From positions 97,469,461-97,533,460 of the forward strand of contig CM044307.1 of assembly GCA_024291935.2 (NCBI GenBank): 64,000 nucleotides of DNA, written 5' to 3'. The position numbers and the translations under genes were made by a program. The notes under the pieces were generated by a model. The model had not been told where the DNA came from, ran no database searches, and saw nothing but the letters and a program-made list of their open reading frames with translations. Shown here in pieces: positions 1 through 11,430 of this stretch. The DNA comes from Okapia johnstoni (lineage: Eukaryota; Chordata; Mammalia; Artiodactyla; Giraffidae). The first letter of the stretch is position 1. Every line of letters begins with the position of its first letter.

Positions 1-720
1 TGCAAATAGTATATCTGATAAGAGGTTAATATCCAAAATATATAGAAAACTCTTATAGCTCAACTGTCAAAGTATACATGAAAAGATGATCAACATTACT
101 ATTCACCAGGGAAATGCAAATCAAAAGCACAATGAAGTATCACTTCCCACCTGGTAAAATTGCTATTATTAAAGATAGAAATAATAAGTATTGATGAGAA
201 TGCAGCGATAAGGCAACCCTTGAGCACTGTTGGTGGGAATGTAAACTGGTACAGTCATTATGGAAAACAGTATGGAGCTTCCTCAAAAAGTAAACCTAGA
301 ACTACCATATGATCCACCAGTTCTACTGCTGAGTATTTATCCAAATGAAATGAGAACCCTAATCTGAAAAAGATACATGCAGTCCATGTTCACTGTAGCA
401 TTATTTACAACTGCCAAGATATGGAAACAACCTAAATATCCATCAATGGAAGAATGGGTAAAGAAAATGTGGTGTGTACATATTCAATGGAATACAACTC
501 AAGTCATAAAAGTTGTCACTGAGTCACTGAGTTCACAGATACAGAGAACAAACTGGTGGTTTACCAGAGAGGGGAATGGGGTTGTGGTTCTGCAAAATGG
601 GTCAAAAAGTACAACCCCCCAGTTACGAAATAAAGAAGTCATGTGGATGTAATGTACCGCATGGCAACTAGAGTTAATACTGTACTGCATATCTGAAATA
701 TGCTAAGACAGTAAAGCTAT
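1..720 (+). mobile_element. L1 LINE, end of ORF2 and 3' UTR (first half)
   Basis: This is the 3' end of a mammalian L1 in sense orientation. The frame from 377 carries the usual C-terminal ORF2 signature (ALFTTAKIWKQPKYPS, then WVKKMW), followed by L1 3' UTR sequence. The element is inactive: it is 5'-truncated and has stops. It is interrupted near 710-720 and resumes at about 1179. It is known family sequence; the exact subfamily is inferred. Confidence 0.85.
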
Positions 721-1178
721 TTTTTTTATTGAAGTGTGAGAGTGAAAGTCACTCAGTCGTGTCTGACTCTTTGCGACCCCATGGACTATACAGTCCTGGG
801 AATTCTCCAGGCCAGAATAGTGGAGTGGGTAGCTGTTCCCTTCTCCAGGGTATCTTCCCAACCCAGGGATTGAGCCCAGGTCTCCCACATTGCAGGCAGA
901 TTCTTTACCAGCTGAGCCACCAGGGAAGCCCAAGAATACTGGGTAGTCTACCCCCGGAGTAGGTAGTCTATCCCTCCTATAGCAGATCTTCCCAACCCAG
1001 GAATCAAACCGGGGTCTCCTGCACTGTAGGTGGATTCTTTACCAGCTGAGCTACCAGGGAAGCTTCCCTGTGGCTGAGCTGGTAACTGAAGCATAGTTGA
1101 TTTATAATGTTTCAGGTGTACAGCAAAGTGACTCAGTTATATATCTATATTCTTTTTCAGATTCTTCATTATAGGTTA
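721..1178 (-). mobile_element. Antisense L1 3' tail inserted in the L1, split by a SINE
   Basis: A run of T followed by the reverse complement of a bovine-type L1 3' end is seen at 721-734 and again at 1083-1178 (the part around 1110 reads like the antisense of the usual cetartiodactyl L1 terminus). The two parts are separated by a Bov SINE. Flanking host L1 sequence (gacagta on the left, gagagta on the right) looks like a degraded target-site duplication. Confidence 0.65.
735..1082 (-). mobile_element. Bov-tA/Bov-A type SINE with a repeated head unit
   Basis: In reverse complement the element begins with the tRNA-like head (the usual start is CTTCCCTGGTGGCTCAG), including the B-box-like GGTTCGATCCC region, and ends with the AGTCAGACACGACTGAGTGAC motif. 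The head half (promoter region) occurs twice in tandem, at 936-1066 and 850-935. The same two-head arrangement recurs at 12273-12593. Short attgaag/actgaag flanks suggest insertion into the L1 tail. Confidence 0.85.
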
Positions 1179-1372
1179 TTACGAGAGTACATTTTAAAAG
1201 CTATCATTATAAGAAAAAAACTCCGTAACAATCTATGGTGATGGATGCTAAGTAAATTTACTGTGATTATCACTTCATAGCATACACAAATACGGAATCA
1301 TTATGTTGCACACTGGAAACTAATACAATGTTGTATGTCAATTAAACATCAATTAATTTTTTTAATTAAAGA
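1179..1372 (+). mobile_element. L1 3' UTR, second half of the interrupted copy
   Basis: The sequence picks up the L1 3' UTR where the first half stopped (gagagtacattttaaaag, then the characteristic acactggaaactaatacaatg end and an A/T-rich tail). It confirms that 721-1178 is an insertion. Confidence 0.8.
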
Positions 1373-2285
1373 AAAATGGTAGGAAAACATGAACAATTAG
1401 TTCATGAAAGAAGAAATGCAAATGGCCCATAAATGTACAAAAAGATTTTGATCCTCTTTAGTAATAAGGAAAAAAACCAAATCAAGATCACAATGAAATA
1501 AATATTTTACACTCAGTAAAACTGAAAAAAATTAGTAAGTCTGATAATATCAAATGATGGTAAGGATAGGATCAGTGAGCCAACATAAGCCTTGCTGATA
1601 GAGTATAAACTGATAAAAGCACTTTGGAAAACCATTTAGACCTTATAGTATTGAATTTTAGCATATTCTAAGGGTCCAAAAATTCCACTCTTAGCTTTAT
1701 ACCTGGAAATACTCTTATATGTGTATACCAAAAGGCAAGAATAAAAATGTTCATAGCAACACTGTTCATAATAGCAAAATTCAAAATAAATATTCATAAA
1801 CTGAAAACAATATGGATTCATATATTGTGGTATACGGACATAATGGAATAGTATGTAGCAGTAAAAGCAGATGGTCTTTATCTATACCCAGTCACATGGC
1901 TCAAACTTGGAAACACAATGTTACCTACAAAGAACAAGTCCTAGAGGATGACATATAGCATGACACCATTCTTGTAAAATTAAAAGCCTAGCAAAACTTA
2001 GTGATACACATGTGACCTAAAAACAACCAAAAGAATCTATGTTTGAAAAAGCAATGAATAATAAACTACAACAACAACAAACAACACAAACTAATCATCA
2101 CCCCGGGGAGGACAGGCACAGAGGAGAGAAGCAGCACCCAGACAGACACGAGACATCTGTGACATTCAAGTTCTTAGGCTGAGTAGCGAGTTCAATATGT
2201 ACTGTCTGAGTATACTTCATAATTTACATATGCTTCAAATATTCTTTTGTCGTATTAGTACATTTAAGGCTACTTTAAATACATT
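1373..2285 (+). mobile_element. Old L1M fragment (ORF2 end to 3' UTR)
   Basis: Diverged sense L1. Recognisable segments are the 'ccactcttagctttatacctggaaatac' type ORF2 region near 1690, 'gttcatagcaacactgttcataatagc' near 1750, and the usual 'tacataatggaatagtatg' region near 1835. Several indels show that it is much older than the neighbouring bovine L1 tails. The 3' boundary is uncertain. Confidence 0.6.
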
Positions 2286-2287
2286 AT

Positions 2288-2448
2288 AAAGGGACTTCTC
2301 TGGTGGTACAAAGGCTAAGACTCCACACTCCCAAATCAGGGGGCCCAGGCTGAATCCTTGGTCAGAAAACTAGATCCCATATGCAAGCAACTAAGAGCTT
2401 GCATGCCTCAGCTAAGACTCAATGCAGACAAATAAATAAATATTAAAC
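2288..2448 (+). mobile_element. CHR-2 type SINE
   Basis: It opens with gggacttctctggtggt and contains the 'aaggctaagactccacactccca' and 'gatcccatatgcaagcaact' segments of the cetartiodactyl tRNA-derived CHR SINEs, ending in an aaataaataaat tail. Confidence 0.8.
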
Positions 2449-2449
2449 A

Positions 2450-4160
2450 CATTATTAGAACAGCTAACAGAATTAAAGCATGCTTTAGTATTCCATCAGA
2501 AAGGTACACGTATATAAGTCTTAAATAACTTGACTGTATAAAAAAAGAAATACAAGTGCAAATTTAGTTCTATTCACCTCTTGCTAACTCCTTACTGACT
2601 GAGGTATTACTGTTTCTAATTTTGATAACCTTGAAATGAGAGGAGTTGTAGAAATAACAACATATGGAGCATATTTCCTTACAAAAACCAAAAAGCCTAT
2701 TTTCCTATTTGTTTTTTCTTACATCATTCACAAACATTAACTATACAGAAAAGTTGCATAATATAAAAATCATTTTGATGCCCTGCATCATTTGCACACT
2801 AGTAGAATATTTGCTTGTAAACTCAGGAAAGGCAGTGACTTTTTTTTTCATTTGTATTCTTTGGCATAAAACTGATAATAAATACTTGCTAAATGCCTCG
2901 ATCAATATTTGACCAATGAATCACTACAGGATTCCAAAACAGTTTCTGGTAATTGAACCAACTGCCTAACTGTCTAGAGAAAGCATTATAGTGCCTTCTT
3001 CTGGTTCCACTTCATAATGAAAGCAAAACAAAGAAAAGCAAGCAAAGCAAAGCAACTGACTTTGCTGAATATCATATTATGATAGAAATTAATCACACTG
3101 CAATCATTCATAGTAATATAATTAACAAACCAGCTGTAACTTTCAAGGAGGATATGATTCTGTAACTACCATTCTTTACTTTCCGAATTTAATTCATCAA
3201 TACAAAGTCAGGAGAATTTTACAAGCCTCAAAGTCTGGTTCTTGCCCTTAATCTAAGTAAAAACTACTAAAAAGAAGTTAAGTTTTTTAAAGTAGTAAAT
3301 CTCTTAAAAGAAATCCTAAATATCCCCTTACAGAGAAGATGGTATACCTTTTCTCAAATACATTAGTAATTTAAATATGTTGCTATGTATCTTTATAGTT
3401 TTTTCATTCAATGGTATAGATCCTAATGAAGTACTAAATAAAATTATATTTCACTCAAAATGATATATGGTCTGTAGTAAATAATAACGCAGCCACAGTC
3501 TTCTAATAGTTGGCAGAGTACAACACAAACTCTAATATATAAATTACAATATAAACTCACCTCTAATATATGTTATATATTTTAATTCATATGTGCTTAA
3601 AATATATAACTATAATAGATGTCTTCTATTTCAAGTAGAAATTAAAGACCCCATTTATAAAACCCAGGTCCTATGAAGAACCACTTCAATTGATATTAAA
3701 AACACAATTCTATTTCTAAAGTTCAGCAGTGACAATAAGTTCACCTGAGTCAACATCTAAATATATGAGGTAATTAAAGTAACTGAAAAATGCACTAATA
3801 TCTACCAGGTATTATAACTAAGGCTGAACAAGAAAACATAAAAATGTTTTGGGATGCGTATACTTTTTCTACTTCAAAAAATTTTTTTTTAATTTTTTGT
3901 TTTGTATTGGGGGATAGCAGATTAACATCGTGGTAGTTTCAGGTGAAGAGCGAAGAGCCCACTTTAAAATTTTACTACGCTAATAATGCTATGAACTACT
4001 CAATGCTATGACTTGTTACAATTAGAATAAAAATGGAATTTTAGCATATTACTTTAAATTACCTCTCTCTTTAGAAAACAAAATTATAAATATACTATAT
4101 CCATTATTAGAGACAAACAGTAACTGATCTAGACCAAAGTATTTTACAACTAGAAGAAAC
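2450..4160. other. Mostly unrecognised AT-rich sequence
   Basis: No gene is seen. Positions 2795-2915 resemble the 3' end of an L2 or MIR element in sense (aggaaaggcagtgact ... aataaatacttgctaaatg), at low confidence. Positions 3016-3056 are an A-rich aaagc/caaag simple run. A minus-strand pseudo-exon (2602-2635) was considered and not kept. Confidence 0.4.
3880..3960 (-). mobile_element. Short antisense L1 3' tail insertion
   Basis: A T-run is followed by the antisense of a bovine L1 terminus (ttttgttttgtattggggga, then cgtggtagtttcaggtgaa). It is flanked by acttcaaaa (3871-3879) and actttaaaa (3961-3969), a near-perfect target-site duplication, so this is a complete insertion of only about 80 bases. 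Confidence 0.65.
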
Positions 4161-4164
4161 TGCC

Positions 4165-4285
4165 ATTATCTTGCTGGGTCCCCTTCTTTAACCAATGAGG
4201 AAAACAAGCCCCAAAGCAGTGAACTGACTTGCAACAGTCATACAATTATTTAGGAATAAATACAAAAACTTCCTGAATCAATATA
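4165..4285 (+). mobile_element. MIR SINE fragment
   Basis: The core 'aaccaatgaggaaaacaagcc ... gtgaactgacttgcaac' matches the conserved MIR middle (usual form: gatgaggaaactgaggc ... aagtgacttgcccaagg) at the divergence expected of this ancient family. Confidence 0.6.
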
Positions 4286-4289
4286 ATTT

Positions 4290-6572
4290 CCACATGGGTC
4301 TTCAATGAAGTTAAAACCTTTGATTTATAATGCAGTAATATTTTAATTTTTGGTTAGACTTAATTCAGTGAAATGATAGCTTTATTCTGATTTTTGAAAA
4401 CCAGAAGATGACTACTAAACTAGTAACCAATTCTAACTCCTTGGGTATACTTAAGATCTTAGCTTCAGACTCTTCATCTACAAAAATTAATGCTTTATTT
4501 AAACGATCTCTGAAGTTTCATTCACATCAGTATGTTTAATATGTCACAAAGCTTTGAAATTATGTATTCATGGGTCTAACTCTCCTACTAGTATATAATG
4601 ATCCTTAAGGCCAAAGCACATGTTTTATTCATTGTGTATTCCCCAAAGCTAGCACCGTATCTAGTCAAAAACAGGTCTTTTTTTAAACATAAATTTAAAG
4701 GATGTAGCTTCTAAATCCCTAGATAAAACAGGCTTCACTTATGAAATTACCAAAGTAAAAATAATTTTTTTCATAATCATATTATCTATTATATAAAAGT
4801 TCTGACAAAAATAAAACAGTATTTCTCACTTCATATGGCAGTAAATTTGTTATACCTTACCCAGCCTCAAAGTAGTCTGATCTGTGCTTTGTGATGATTG
4901 TAGAAAGGATACTATAAAAAGGTATTAATTCATGATTTAGGAATTATGAATTTATAAATGGTGAATTAGATAACTAAGTAAATAATTCATCTTTAGATAA
5001 TTAAGATGTAAGTACACAAATACTATTAATCTCAGATGGACAGTGACAACAGATGGGTACTGAATGATCATCTATATTCTTTATATTTCAATGCCTGGAA
5101 ACAAAGTAGAAGACTTAATAATCAAAACGGAAATACCATAAACCTTTTATAAGTACAGATCAAAATATTATCATGTCTGCAAACATGCCATTCAAACTTT
5201 CAACTACTTACTTGATGGCCCAAGGACATCTTTGCTATCACCAAGAAGCTTTTAATGCAGGATAATTGAGCAGCAAACAAATAGAATCCAAACCAGGAAG
5301 AAGCAAAGTGTATCAGGATTGAAGCAGCAGTGAAACAAAAGGACAAGGAAAATAGCATTAGTTTATAAGTAGAAAGCACATGCTAATAATTATAATTTGC
5401 AAGGAATTTCCCTTTCCACACATAAAAAGACCCTGGCTTAGGCATTATCTAATGTTTGTTCTATTTTTGGAAAATGAAGGTGGAAAGAGAAAAATGAAAT
5501 CACTCAAGTATTTTGTTTTGAAAATTACTCAAGTGAAAAATTACTTTCAATTACGATTCAAGGTATGGGTTAGGAGTGATTAAAAAATTATTTAGAAATG
5601 CAAAGGATAGCCAAAAGTTATTCATCCTTTAAATTCAAGTGGTATAAAAATATATAACACTCATGCACTATTAAATATTAGTTCTGCATGCCATGAAAAC
5701 ACTTAACACTATGTAGAAATTCAGTCTGTTTCTTCTACAAAAAGAAAGAAGGAGTTCACTGAGCACTTATGTCAAGCATTGTACAAAGAGCTTTTATAGA
5801 GACATCAAAAAAGTGGAACAAATTTTTTTTCTCAAATGGCAAAAAACCAAAGAGAAGAGCAATAAAGTTAAGTTAGACAAAACTTTCCTAGGACCCACTA
5901 GTATCAAGCATATCATCTAGAGCTACTAGTCTCCAGGAAGATAGAAGATCAAATTCTTGAATGACTAACTTGCAATCAACCAAAAGAAACAGGAAAAAGA
6001 CGGCTGACTGTTTATCTAGTAACTATTTTAATAAACAATATGACACTAAATGTCACCTACAGACCAAGTGTTTTGGTCTCCCTTGGCAGGAAGAGAGTCC
6101 TTAGTTCTCTTCCCTTCATTTCAAATACCAAGCATGGATCTGTGTCAGAACTAAAGCAACAGCAAAAACAAACAATTGCCACTAATGACATTATTGCTTG
6201 GTCTTATTTAAAGGAAATGGGGGGTCTTAACTGGTTTTGCATTTACCCTCCAAAAATGTTGCAGTTGTTTGCTTTGGGTTTCTGTTGTCTCCCAGAGGGA
6301 AAATAAGCTTGGCCCTGTTACTTTCCTAAGTGATGGTTATTTCACAATGCTTAAAATTATGTTCTAATGCCTTTAAAGGCATTTGCTTTATTTATTTTTC
6401 GATAGCTGCCCATTTAAGCTCATTCTTCTATAAATGGATTTCAGTTTCACAGATAAAACTAAAAAAAAAAAAAAACACAGCTTTAGGGACAATGAAATAA
6501 TTGTGCTCAAATCCTTACTACTGAAATGGCCATGTTATTATAGTTAGCAAGCATGTGGAAAGAGATTATAAC
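4290..6572. other. Unrecognised sequence, possibly intronic
   Basis: No confident gene. Positions 4600-4680 look like an L2 or MIR 3' end. Two minus-strand exon-like stretches (5212-5248 and 4861-4911) are discussed as findings. The plus-strand frame at 6040-6306 (88 residues) has no recognisable domain or supporting signals. Confidence 0.4.
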
Positions 6573-7091
6573 ATTTGTGGCAGGCAACTTCTAAAATGAC
6601 CCCAGTGATCCTCACTTTTTGGCGTATAATTCCTTCTCTTTGAGCATATACTAGATGTGCTGAATTGCTTCCAATAAAGAGAACATGGCAGAAGTGAAAA
6701 TGTCATTTCCAAAATTAGACTGTAACAAGACTATGACTTCCGTTTTGTTTGGGGTCTCTTTCTCTCCTCTCTCTCTTTCCCCCAGACAGATCATCTTGGG
6801 GAAAACCAGGCACTGAGTCATGAGGCAATCGTGTAGAAAGGCCCCAAAAGGAAAGGAACTGAGGTCTGTAGACAAGCCTTAAGTGAGCTTGGAAGTGGCT
6901 CTTCCATCTCCCCTGACACCCTCCAGCAGCAGCTCCCTTCCCCAGTAACCTTGACCATATGAAAGGTTTTGAACTAGAGACAGCTAGATGCTCTCAGATT
7001 CCTTACAGAAACTGTAAGGTATTAAATGCTTGTTTTCTACCACTTAATTTGGGGATGATCTGTTACATATCAATAAATAACTAAGACAATA
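6573..7091 (+). mobile_element. MLT1-like (ERVL-MaLR) solitary LTR
   Basis: It has the MaLR LTR order: a 'ttctaaaatgaccccagtgatcctcac' start, a 'gaacatggcagaagtgaaaatgtcatttcc' middle, a C/T-rich tctctctcc tract, 'ggaactgaggtc ... gtgagcttggaagtgg', and a 3' end with 'cagaaactgtaaggtattaaatg' and 'gatctgttacatatcaataaataactaagacaa'. Only an LTR is present, with no internal region. Subfamily not assigned. Confidence 0.7.
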
Positions 7092-7611
7092 CTGGAAAGT
7101 TGAAGGAGTTTAGGAAACTGACAGAGACAACTATGGCGTACTTTACAAATGCTTCATAGACATCTTTGGAAAAATCTTCCTGTATTGATACAAATAATTA
7201 TCAGCTTCCCTAGACTGACCAATAACTTCCTAAAGGAAAGCAATGGTTCTAACCATACATACATAGCCAAGAGTATTCAATTTCACAGGGCCAGTCACAT
7301 TGGAAGTTCTCAAGCTGGTCTTCTACTTAGGATAAAAGATTAAGTTCAATTTTGTTGTAGAGCTGTATATAATTCTTAAATTATGTTGATTAAAGCACTA
7401 TGTCATCTGCACAGCTGTACCCCTTGCATTTTTACTCGCATAAAAAACCCTTAGCATATAAGCAACTTCCGATCAACTTATCTCAAGCTATGTTTTCTAC
7501 AGTATTTGCTCAAGCATATTTGTGTCATATAAACCTGATTCTACTGGATTAACCGAGTATTTTTTTCAGACTGAGGCACTGGAGAATAATCGAAGTAAAC
7601 ACTATCTACTC

Positions 7612-8545
7612 TTATCACTGATCTATCATCTATCCATGGGTCCACCCACCCAAATATTCACTCAGTACCTACTATATAGACAGGTATCATTTTAGGCACT
7701 GAGGAATACAGCAGTGAACAAAAATGCTGCCCTTGTGGTAGTTACATCTAGTGGGAAAGATAAACAATAAAATAATAAACAAGTCAAATTTTGTTGTATA
7801 TTATATAGTATAAACACTAAGGAAAAATAAGCAGAAAATGAAGACATATAAAATGTTAGGGAAGATGGAGTTAAAGTTTTAGATAGGGTGGTCTAAGGAG
7901 GCTTCACTACAAAGTTGACTGAATAAAATAAAGAAACTTCCCATAAGGACATAAAGGGGAAGAATATTCCAGGGAGCAGGAAGATCAAGATTAGAGTAGA
8001 GGACTTGCATGGGAGCAAGTCTGGAGTGTTTGCAGAATAGTGAAAAGGTCAGAGGACTGGAATACAATGCAAGTAGGAGAGTGGTGGATTAAGTCAAAGA
8101 AGTAAACAGCTGCAGGACTTTATAGGACCCAGTCAAGACTTTTGTTTTATTCTGGATGAGTTGGGAAGCCACTGGATGGTTCTGAGAAAATGAGTAACAT
8201 ATATGAGAACGTTGTAACAGGACTGCTCCAGCTGCTGTGTTGAGAATAGATCAGAGGAATGAGGGTATTATCAGTTCAGAAGTTACAGCAGTATTATAGG
8301 GGAGAGAGGATGGAAACTTGGACCAAGATGGGAGCAGTGAGAGTGATGAGAAGTAGTTAAATTCTAAATATATTTTGAAGGTGAGGTCAACAGAATTTCC
8401 AAATAGGCCAAGTATGAGGTAAAAGAAAAAAGGAATCAAAATGAAGTCAAGTGTTGGAATTTGAGCACCTGGAAGGATGGAACTGCCATCATCTGAGATG
8501 GAAAAGACAGTAAGACAAGCTCATTTACCGGGAGAAATATAACTA
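7612..8545 (-). mobile_element. L2 LINE, 3' UTR and RT C-terminus (first half)
   Basis: This is L2 in antisense. From 7650 the 'cactcagtacctactatatagacaggtatcattttaggcactgagg' stretch is the antisense 3' end. Farther on, 'gctccagctgctgtgttgagaatag' and 'gcagtattatagg ... gacttggaccaagatggga' are the antisense of the conserved RT C-terminus. The copy is interrupted at about 8546 and resumes at about 9758. Confidence 0.8.
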
Positions 8546-8743
8546 CAATCATCCCTTGGTATCCAGAGAGAACTGGTTTCAAAACACCCCCTACCTACCC
8601 CAGAGCAATACCAAAATCTGTGGATGCTCAAGTCCCTTATTTAAAATGGTGCAATATTTTCATATAACCCATGTATATTCTCCTATATACTTTATATCAT
8701 TTCTAGATTACTTATAATATCCAATACAAAGTTAATACTAAGT
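8546..8743 (+). mobile_element. Tigger-type DNA transposon, left half
   Basis: It starts with caatcatcccttggtatcc, then 'accaaaatctgtggatgctcaagtcc' and 'tctagattacttataatat'. These are features of the nonautonomous pogo/Tigger family. The matching right end (9593-9757) closes with 'ggagggccaactgt', the inverted-repeat counterpart. Confidence 0.75.
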
Positions 8744-8755
8744 AAATAGTTGTAA

Positions 8756-9580
8756 TCAAGCTGGAATCAAGATTGCCAGGAGAAATATCAATAACCTCAG
8801 ATATGCAGATGACACCACCCTTATGGCAGGAAATGAAGAGGAACTAAAAAGCCTCTTGATGAAAGTGAAAGAGGAGAGTGAAAAAGTTGGCTTAAAGCTC
8901 AACATTCAGAAAACTAAGATCACGGCATCCGGTCCCATCACTTCATGGGAAATAGATGGGGAAACAGTGGAAACAGTGTCAGACTTTATTTGGGGGGACT
9001 CCAAAATCACTGCAGATGGTGACTGCAGCCATGAAATTAAAAGACGCTTACTCCTTGGAAGGAAAGTTATGACCAACCTAGATAGCACATTAAAAAGCAG
9101 AGACATTACTTTGCCAACAAAGGTCTGTCTAGTGAAGGCTATGGTTTTTCCAGTGGTCATGCATGGATGTGAGAGTTGGACTGTGAAGAAAGCTGAGCGC
9201 TGAAGAATTGATGCTTTTGAACTGTGGTGTTGGAGAAGACTCTTGAGAGTCCATTGGACTGCAAGGAGATCCAACCAGTCCATCCTAAAATAGATCAGTC
9301 CTGGGTGTTCATTGGAAGGACTGATGTTGAAGCTGAAACTCCAGTCCTTTGGCCATCAACTCTTTGCGAAGAGCTGACTCATTGGAAAAGACCCTGATGC
9401 TGGGAAGGATTGGGGGCAGGAGGAGAAGGGGACAACAGAGGATGAGATGTCTGGATGGCATCACCTACTCGATGGACATGAGTCTGGGTAAACTCCGGGA
9501 GTTGGTGATGGACAGGGAGGCCTGGCATGCTGCTATTCATGGGATCGCTAAGAGTCAGACACAACTGAGCGACTGAACTG
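8756..9580 (+). mobile_element. BovB (RTE) LINE, 5'-truncated 3' portion
   Basis: This is the 3' part of a ruminant BovB retrotransposon, starting just before the RT active site and ending in the family's ...gagcgactgaactg terminus. It is flanked by a perfect 12-base target-site duplication, aaatagttgtaa, at 8744-8755 and 9581-9592, inside the Tigger element. BovB is known to have entered ruminants by horizontal transfer; this copy is dead by truncation. Confidence 0.95.
8760..9203 (+). pseudogene. BovB reverse transcriptase C-terminal fragment
   Basis: The frame reads AGIKIARRNINNLRYADDTT and continues open to a stop at 9201-9203. The catalytic YADD box is intact at 8802-8813, which is unusual here because the three other copies that include the box have lost it. 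Downstream are 'LKSLLMKVKEESEKVG', 'NIQKTKI' and 'SKITADGDCSHEIKRR', all typical of this family, ending in the CESWTVKKAER region. The fingers, palm start and endonuclease are missing, so no activity is expected. The final part of the ORF, after 9203, is frameshifted. Confidence 0.85.
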
Positions 9581-9592
9581 AAATAGTTGTAA

Positions 9593-9757
9593 ATACAATG
9601 AAAACAGTGTATAAAGAGCTGCTAGCATGTGGCAAGTTCAAGTTTTACTTTTTGGGACTTTCTGTAATTTTTTTCCCCAAAATATTTTCCATCTGCAGAT
9701 GGCTGGATCCACGGATGTAGAACCCTCAGTTTTATATGGAGGGCCAACTGTCTCTCA
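9593..9757 (+). mobile_element. Tigger-type DNA transposon, right half
   Basis: It continues the transposon after the BovB insertion: 'ccaaaatattttccatctgcagatggctggatccacggatg' followed by the terminal 'atatggagggccaactgt'. Directly afterwards the L2 continues at the point where it was broken. Confidence 0.75.
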
Positions 9758-9890
9758 GTTTGGAACAGGTTAAGTTTAAAATGTCTGTCAGACATCCAAG
9801 TCAAAATATCAAGTAGGCAATTGGACATGCAGACCTGCATGTACATGCACATGTACGAGGAATGGTTTAGGCTGGTAAGAAAACAGCATA
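9758..9890 (-). mobile_element. L2 LINE, second half of the interrupted copy
   Basis: 'ctcagtttggaacaggttaagtttaaaatg' followed by 'agacatccaag ... caagtaggcaattgga' is the antisense of the L2 RT coding region and directly follows the segment at 8545. The end becomes unrecognisable near 9890. Confidence 0.75.
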
Positions 9891-9973
9891 AATTACAGTA
9901 CGCGTGAGAGTTAGGGTATATGATCTGAATGGCTTCATCACAGGAGATTAAACAATGCACCAGAAACAGACAG

Positions 9974-10254
9974 CTGCTGCTGCTGCTGCTGCTAAGTCGC
10001 TTCAGTCGTGTCCGACTCTGTGTGACCCCATAGATGGCAGCCCACCAGGCTCCGCCGTCCCTGGGATTCTCCAGGCAAGAATACTGGAGTGGGTTGCCAT
10101 TTCCTTCTCCAGGGCATGAAAGGAAAAAGTGGAAGTGAAGTCGCTCAGTCCTGTCCGACTCTTTGCGACCCCATGGACTGTAGCCCACCAGGCTCCTCTG
10201 TCCATGGGATTTTCCAGGCAAGAGTACTGGAGTGGGGTGCCACTGCCTTCTCCG
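9974..10254 (-). mobile_element. Bov-A2 SINE (two Bov-A units)
   Basis: Two Bov-A monomers in antisense, joined by the usual 'catgaaaggaaaaagtggaagtgaag' linker. The element's (AGC)n tail appears as the gctgctgctgctgct run at 9974-9993. An 11-base duplication with one mismatch flanks it: gaaacagacag (9963-9973) and gaaacggacag (10255-10265). Confidence 0.95.
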
Positions 10255-10274
10255 GAAACGGACAGCAGAAAACA

Positions 10275-11328
10275 TATATTATAACGGAACAACAACAGAA
10301 CCAAGAATTACTCTGGAACATTACAAACAGAAGCAGAAGACACAAGGAAAAATAAGATTCACTTCAGAAACCTTTCCCAGAAGGATGTGGTGTAGATAAA
10401 AAGGCACTAAATTGAGATGCAAGTGAAATCATCTCTCAGAATTATTTGTAAATGATGCTAATTGGGAAATGAGATATTATTAAAGATTACATATTAATTT
10501 TACCAAGTAACTGACACAAATGAAGACTTCTACACACCACTGACCTACACACTACGCTTCTTATTCTTACTGCTTTTAGGCTTGGGCTTTAATTTGTGTA
10601 GTTCCATGTTGTATAATACACAAAGACAATATGAAAATACTGATGTTGAAATGCTCTGTACAAGTACCTTTTAAGGTAGTTCAAAAAATAAAAAACTAGC
10701 CACTCTTCCTGGCTTTTGTTACGAGAACCAAACTATTACTAAAATTTCAAAAAATCCAGGAACTTCTTCTCAGCTCGTTCACAAAAAGACCACTAAGGTA
10801 TGATAGAACAATGTTCCCTCCCTGAGGACTCAGCATGTTTACATCATCCTCTGAACAATGTCCACACAGTCATCTCAATTTTTTTATCATATAAATAAAC
10901 TCTCTACTTCAGCAGAAAGCATGAGCTGACAAATAATAAAAGAGTAAAATGCCTAGAATTTTTTAACTTAGAATTCATTAATATATTGTATACATAGTAG
11001 ATACTAACAGTATTTTAAAGAATGAAATATAGCCATTATCTAAATCTTTACTGAGTTTAGTTTAAAAATTTCAGGAAAAGAGCATTATGCAAAAAATGTG
11101 ATTTTATTTTAATATATTTCTAAGTATTTGCCATGTCATCCATAAAACTTGCAACTGTTATGAAATATAAAGGGAGAAGTAGAAATTCAGAATCATACCC
11201 TTCATTCTGAGAAACCCCTCAGTCCTAAACAATCCAGGACAGATGACCATGCTCTCTCTATATAATACAGAAACAATACCAAGAGATTTAGCACAGCACC
11301 TCCCTCTTTTATTGATTTGACTTAAGTT
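10275..11328. other. Unrecognised sequence
   Basis: No repeat or gene recognised. A plus-strand exon-like stretch (after the acceptor ending at about 10579, with an open frame to gtagttc at about 10677) has a good polypyrimidine tract but nothing else to support it. Confidence 0.35.
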
Positions 11329-11330
11329 TG

Positions 11331-11430
11331 CCTGGAAAATCCCACGGACAGAGGAGCCTGGCAGGCAACAGTCAATGGGTCGCAAAAGAATCAAACATGA
11401 CTTAGTGACTAAACAACAAACAACAAAAAA
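11331..11430 (+). mobile_element. Bov SINE, 3' half only
   Basis: 'cctggaaaatcccacggacagaggagcctggcagg' through 'gacttagtgactaaacaacaaacaac' is the Bov-A part of a SINE in sense, without the tRNA-like head. Confidence 0.8.

Noticed and set aside
5382..5734. Minus-strand acceptor with a very strong pyrimidine tract (ctccttctttctttttgtag) followed by 19 open codons and a stop.
   Set aside because: No donor and no polyadenylation evidence; kept only as a possible decoy.
6040..6306. 88-residue plus-strand frame in unique sequence.
   Set aside because: Low-complexity composition and no signals; consistent with chance.
9622..10355. Frames of up to 217 residues on both strands.
   Set aside because: They run through the Bov-A2 SINE and neighbouring L2 and Tigger remnants; the same peptides recur at every Bov SINE.
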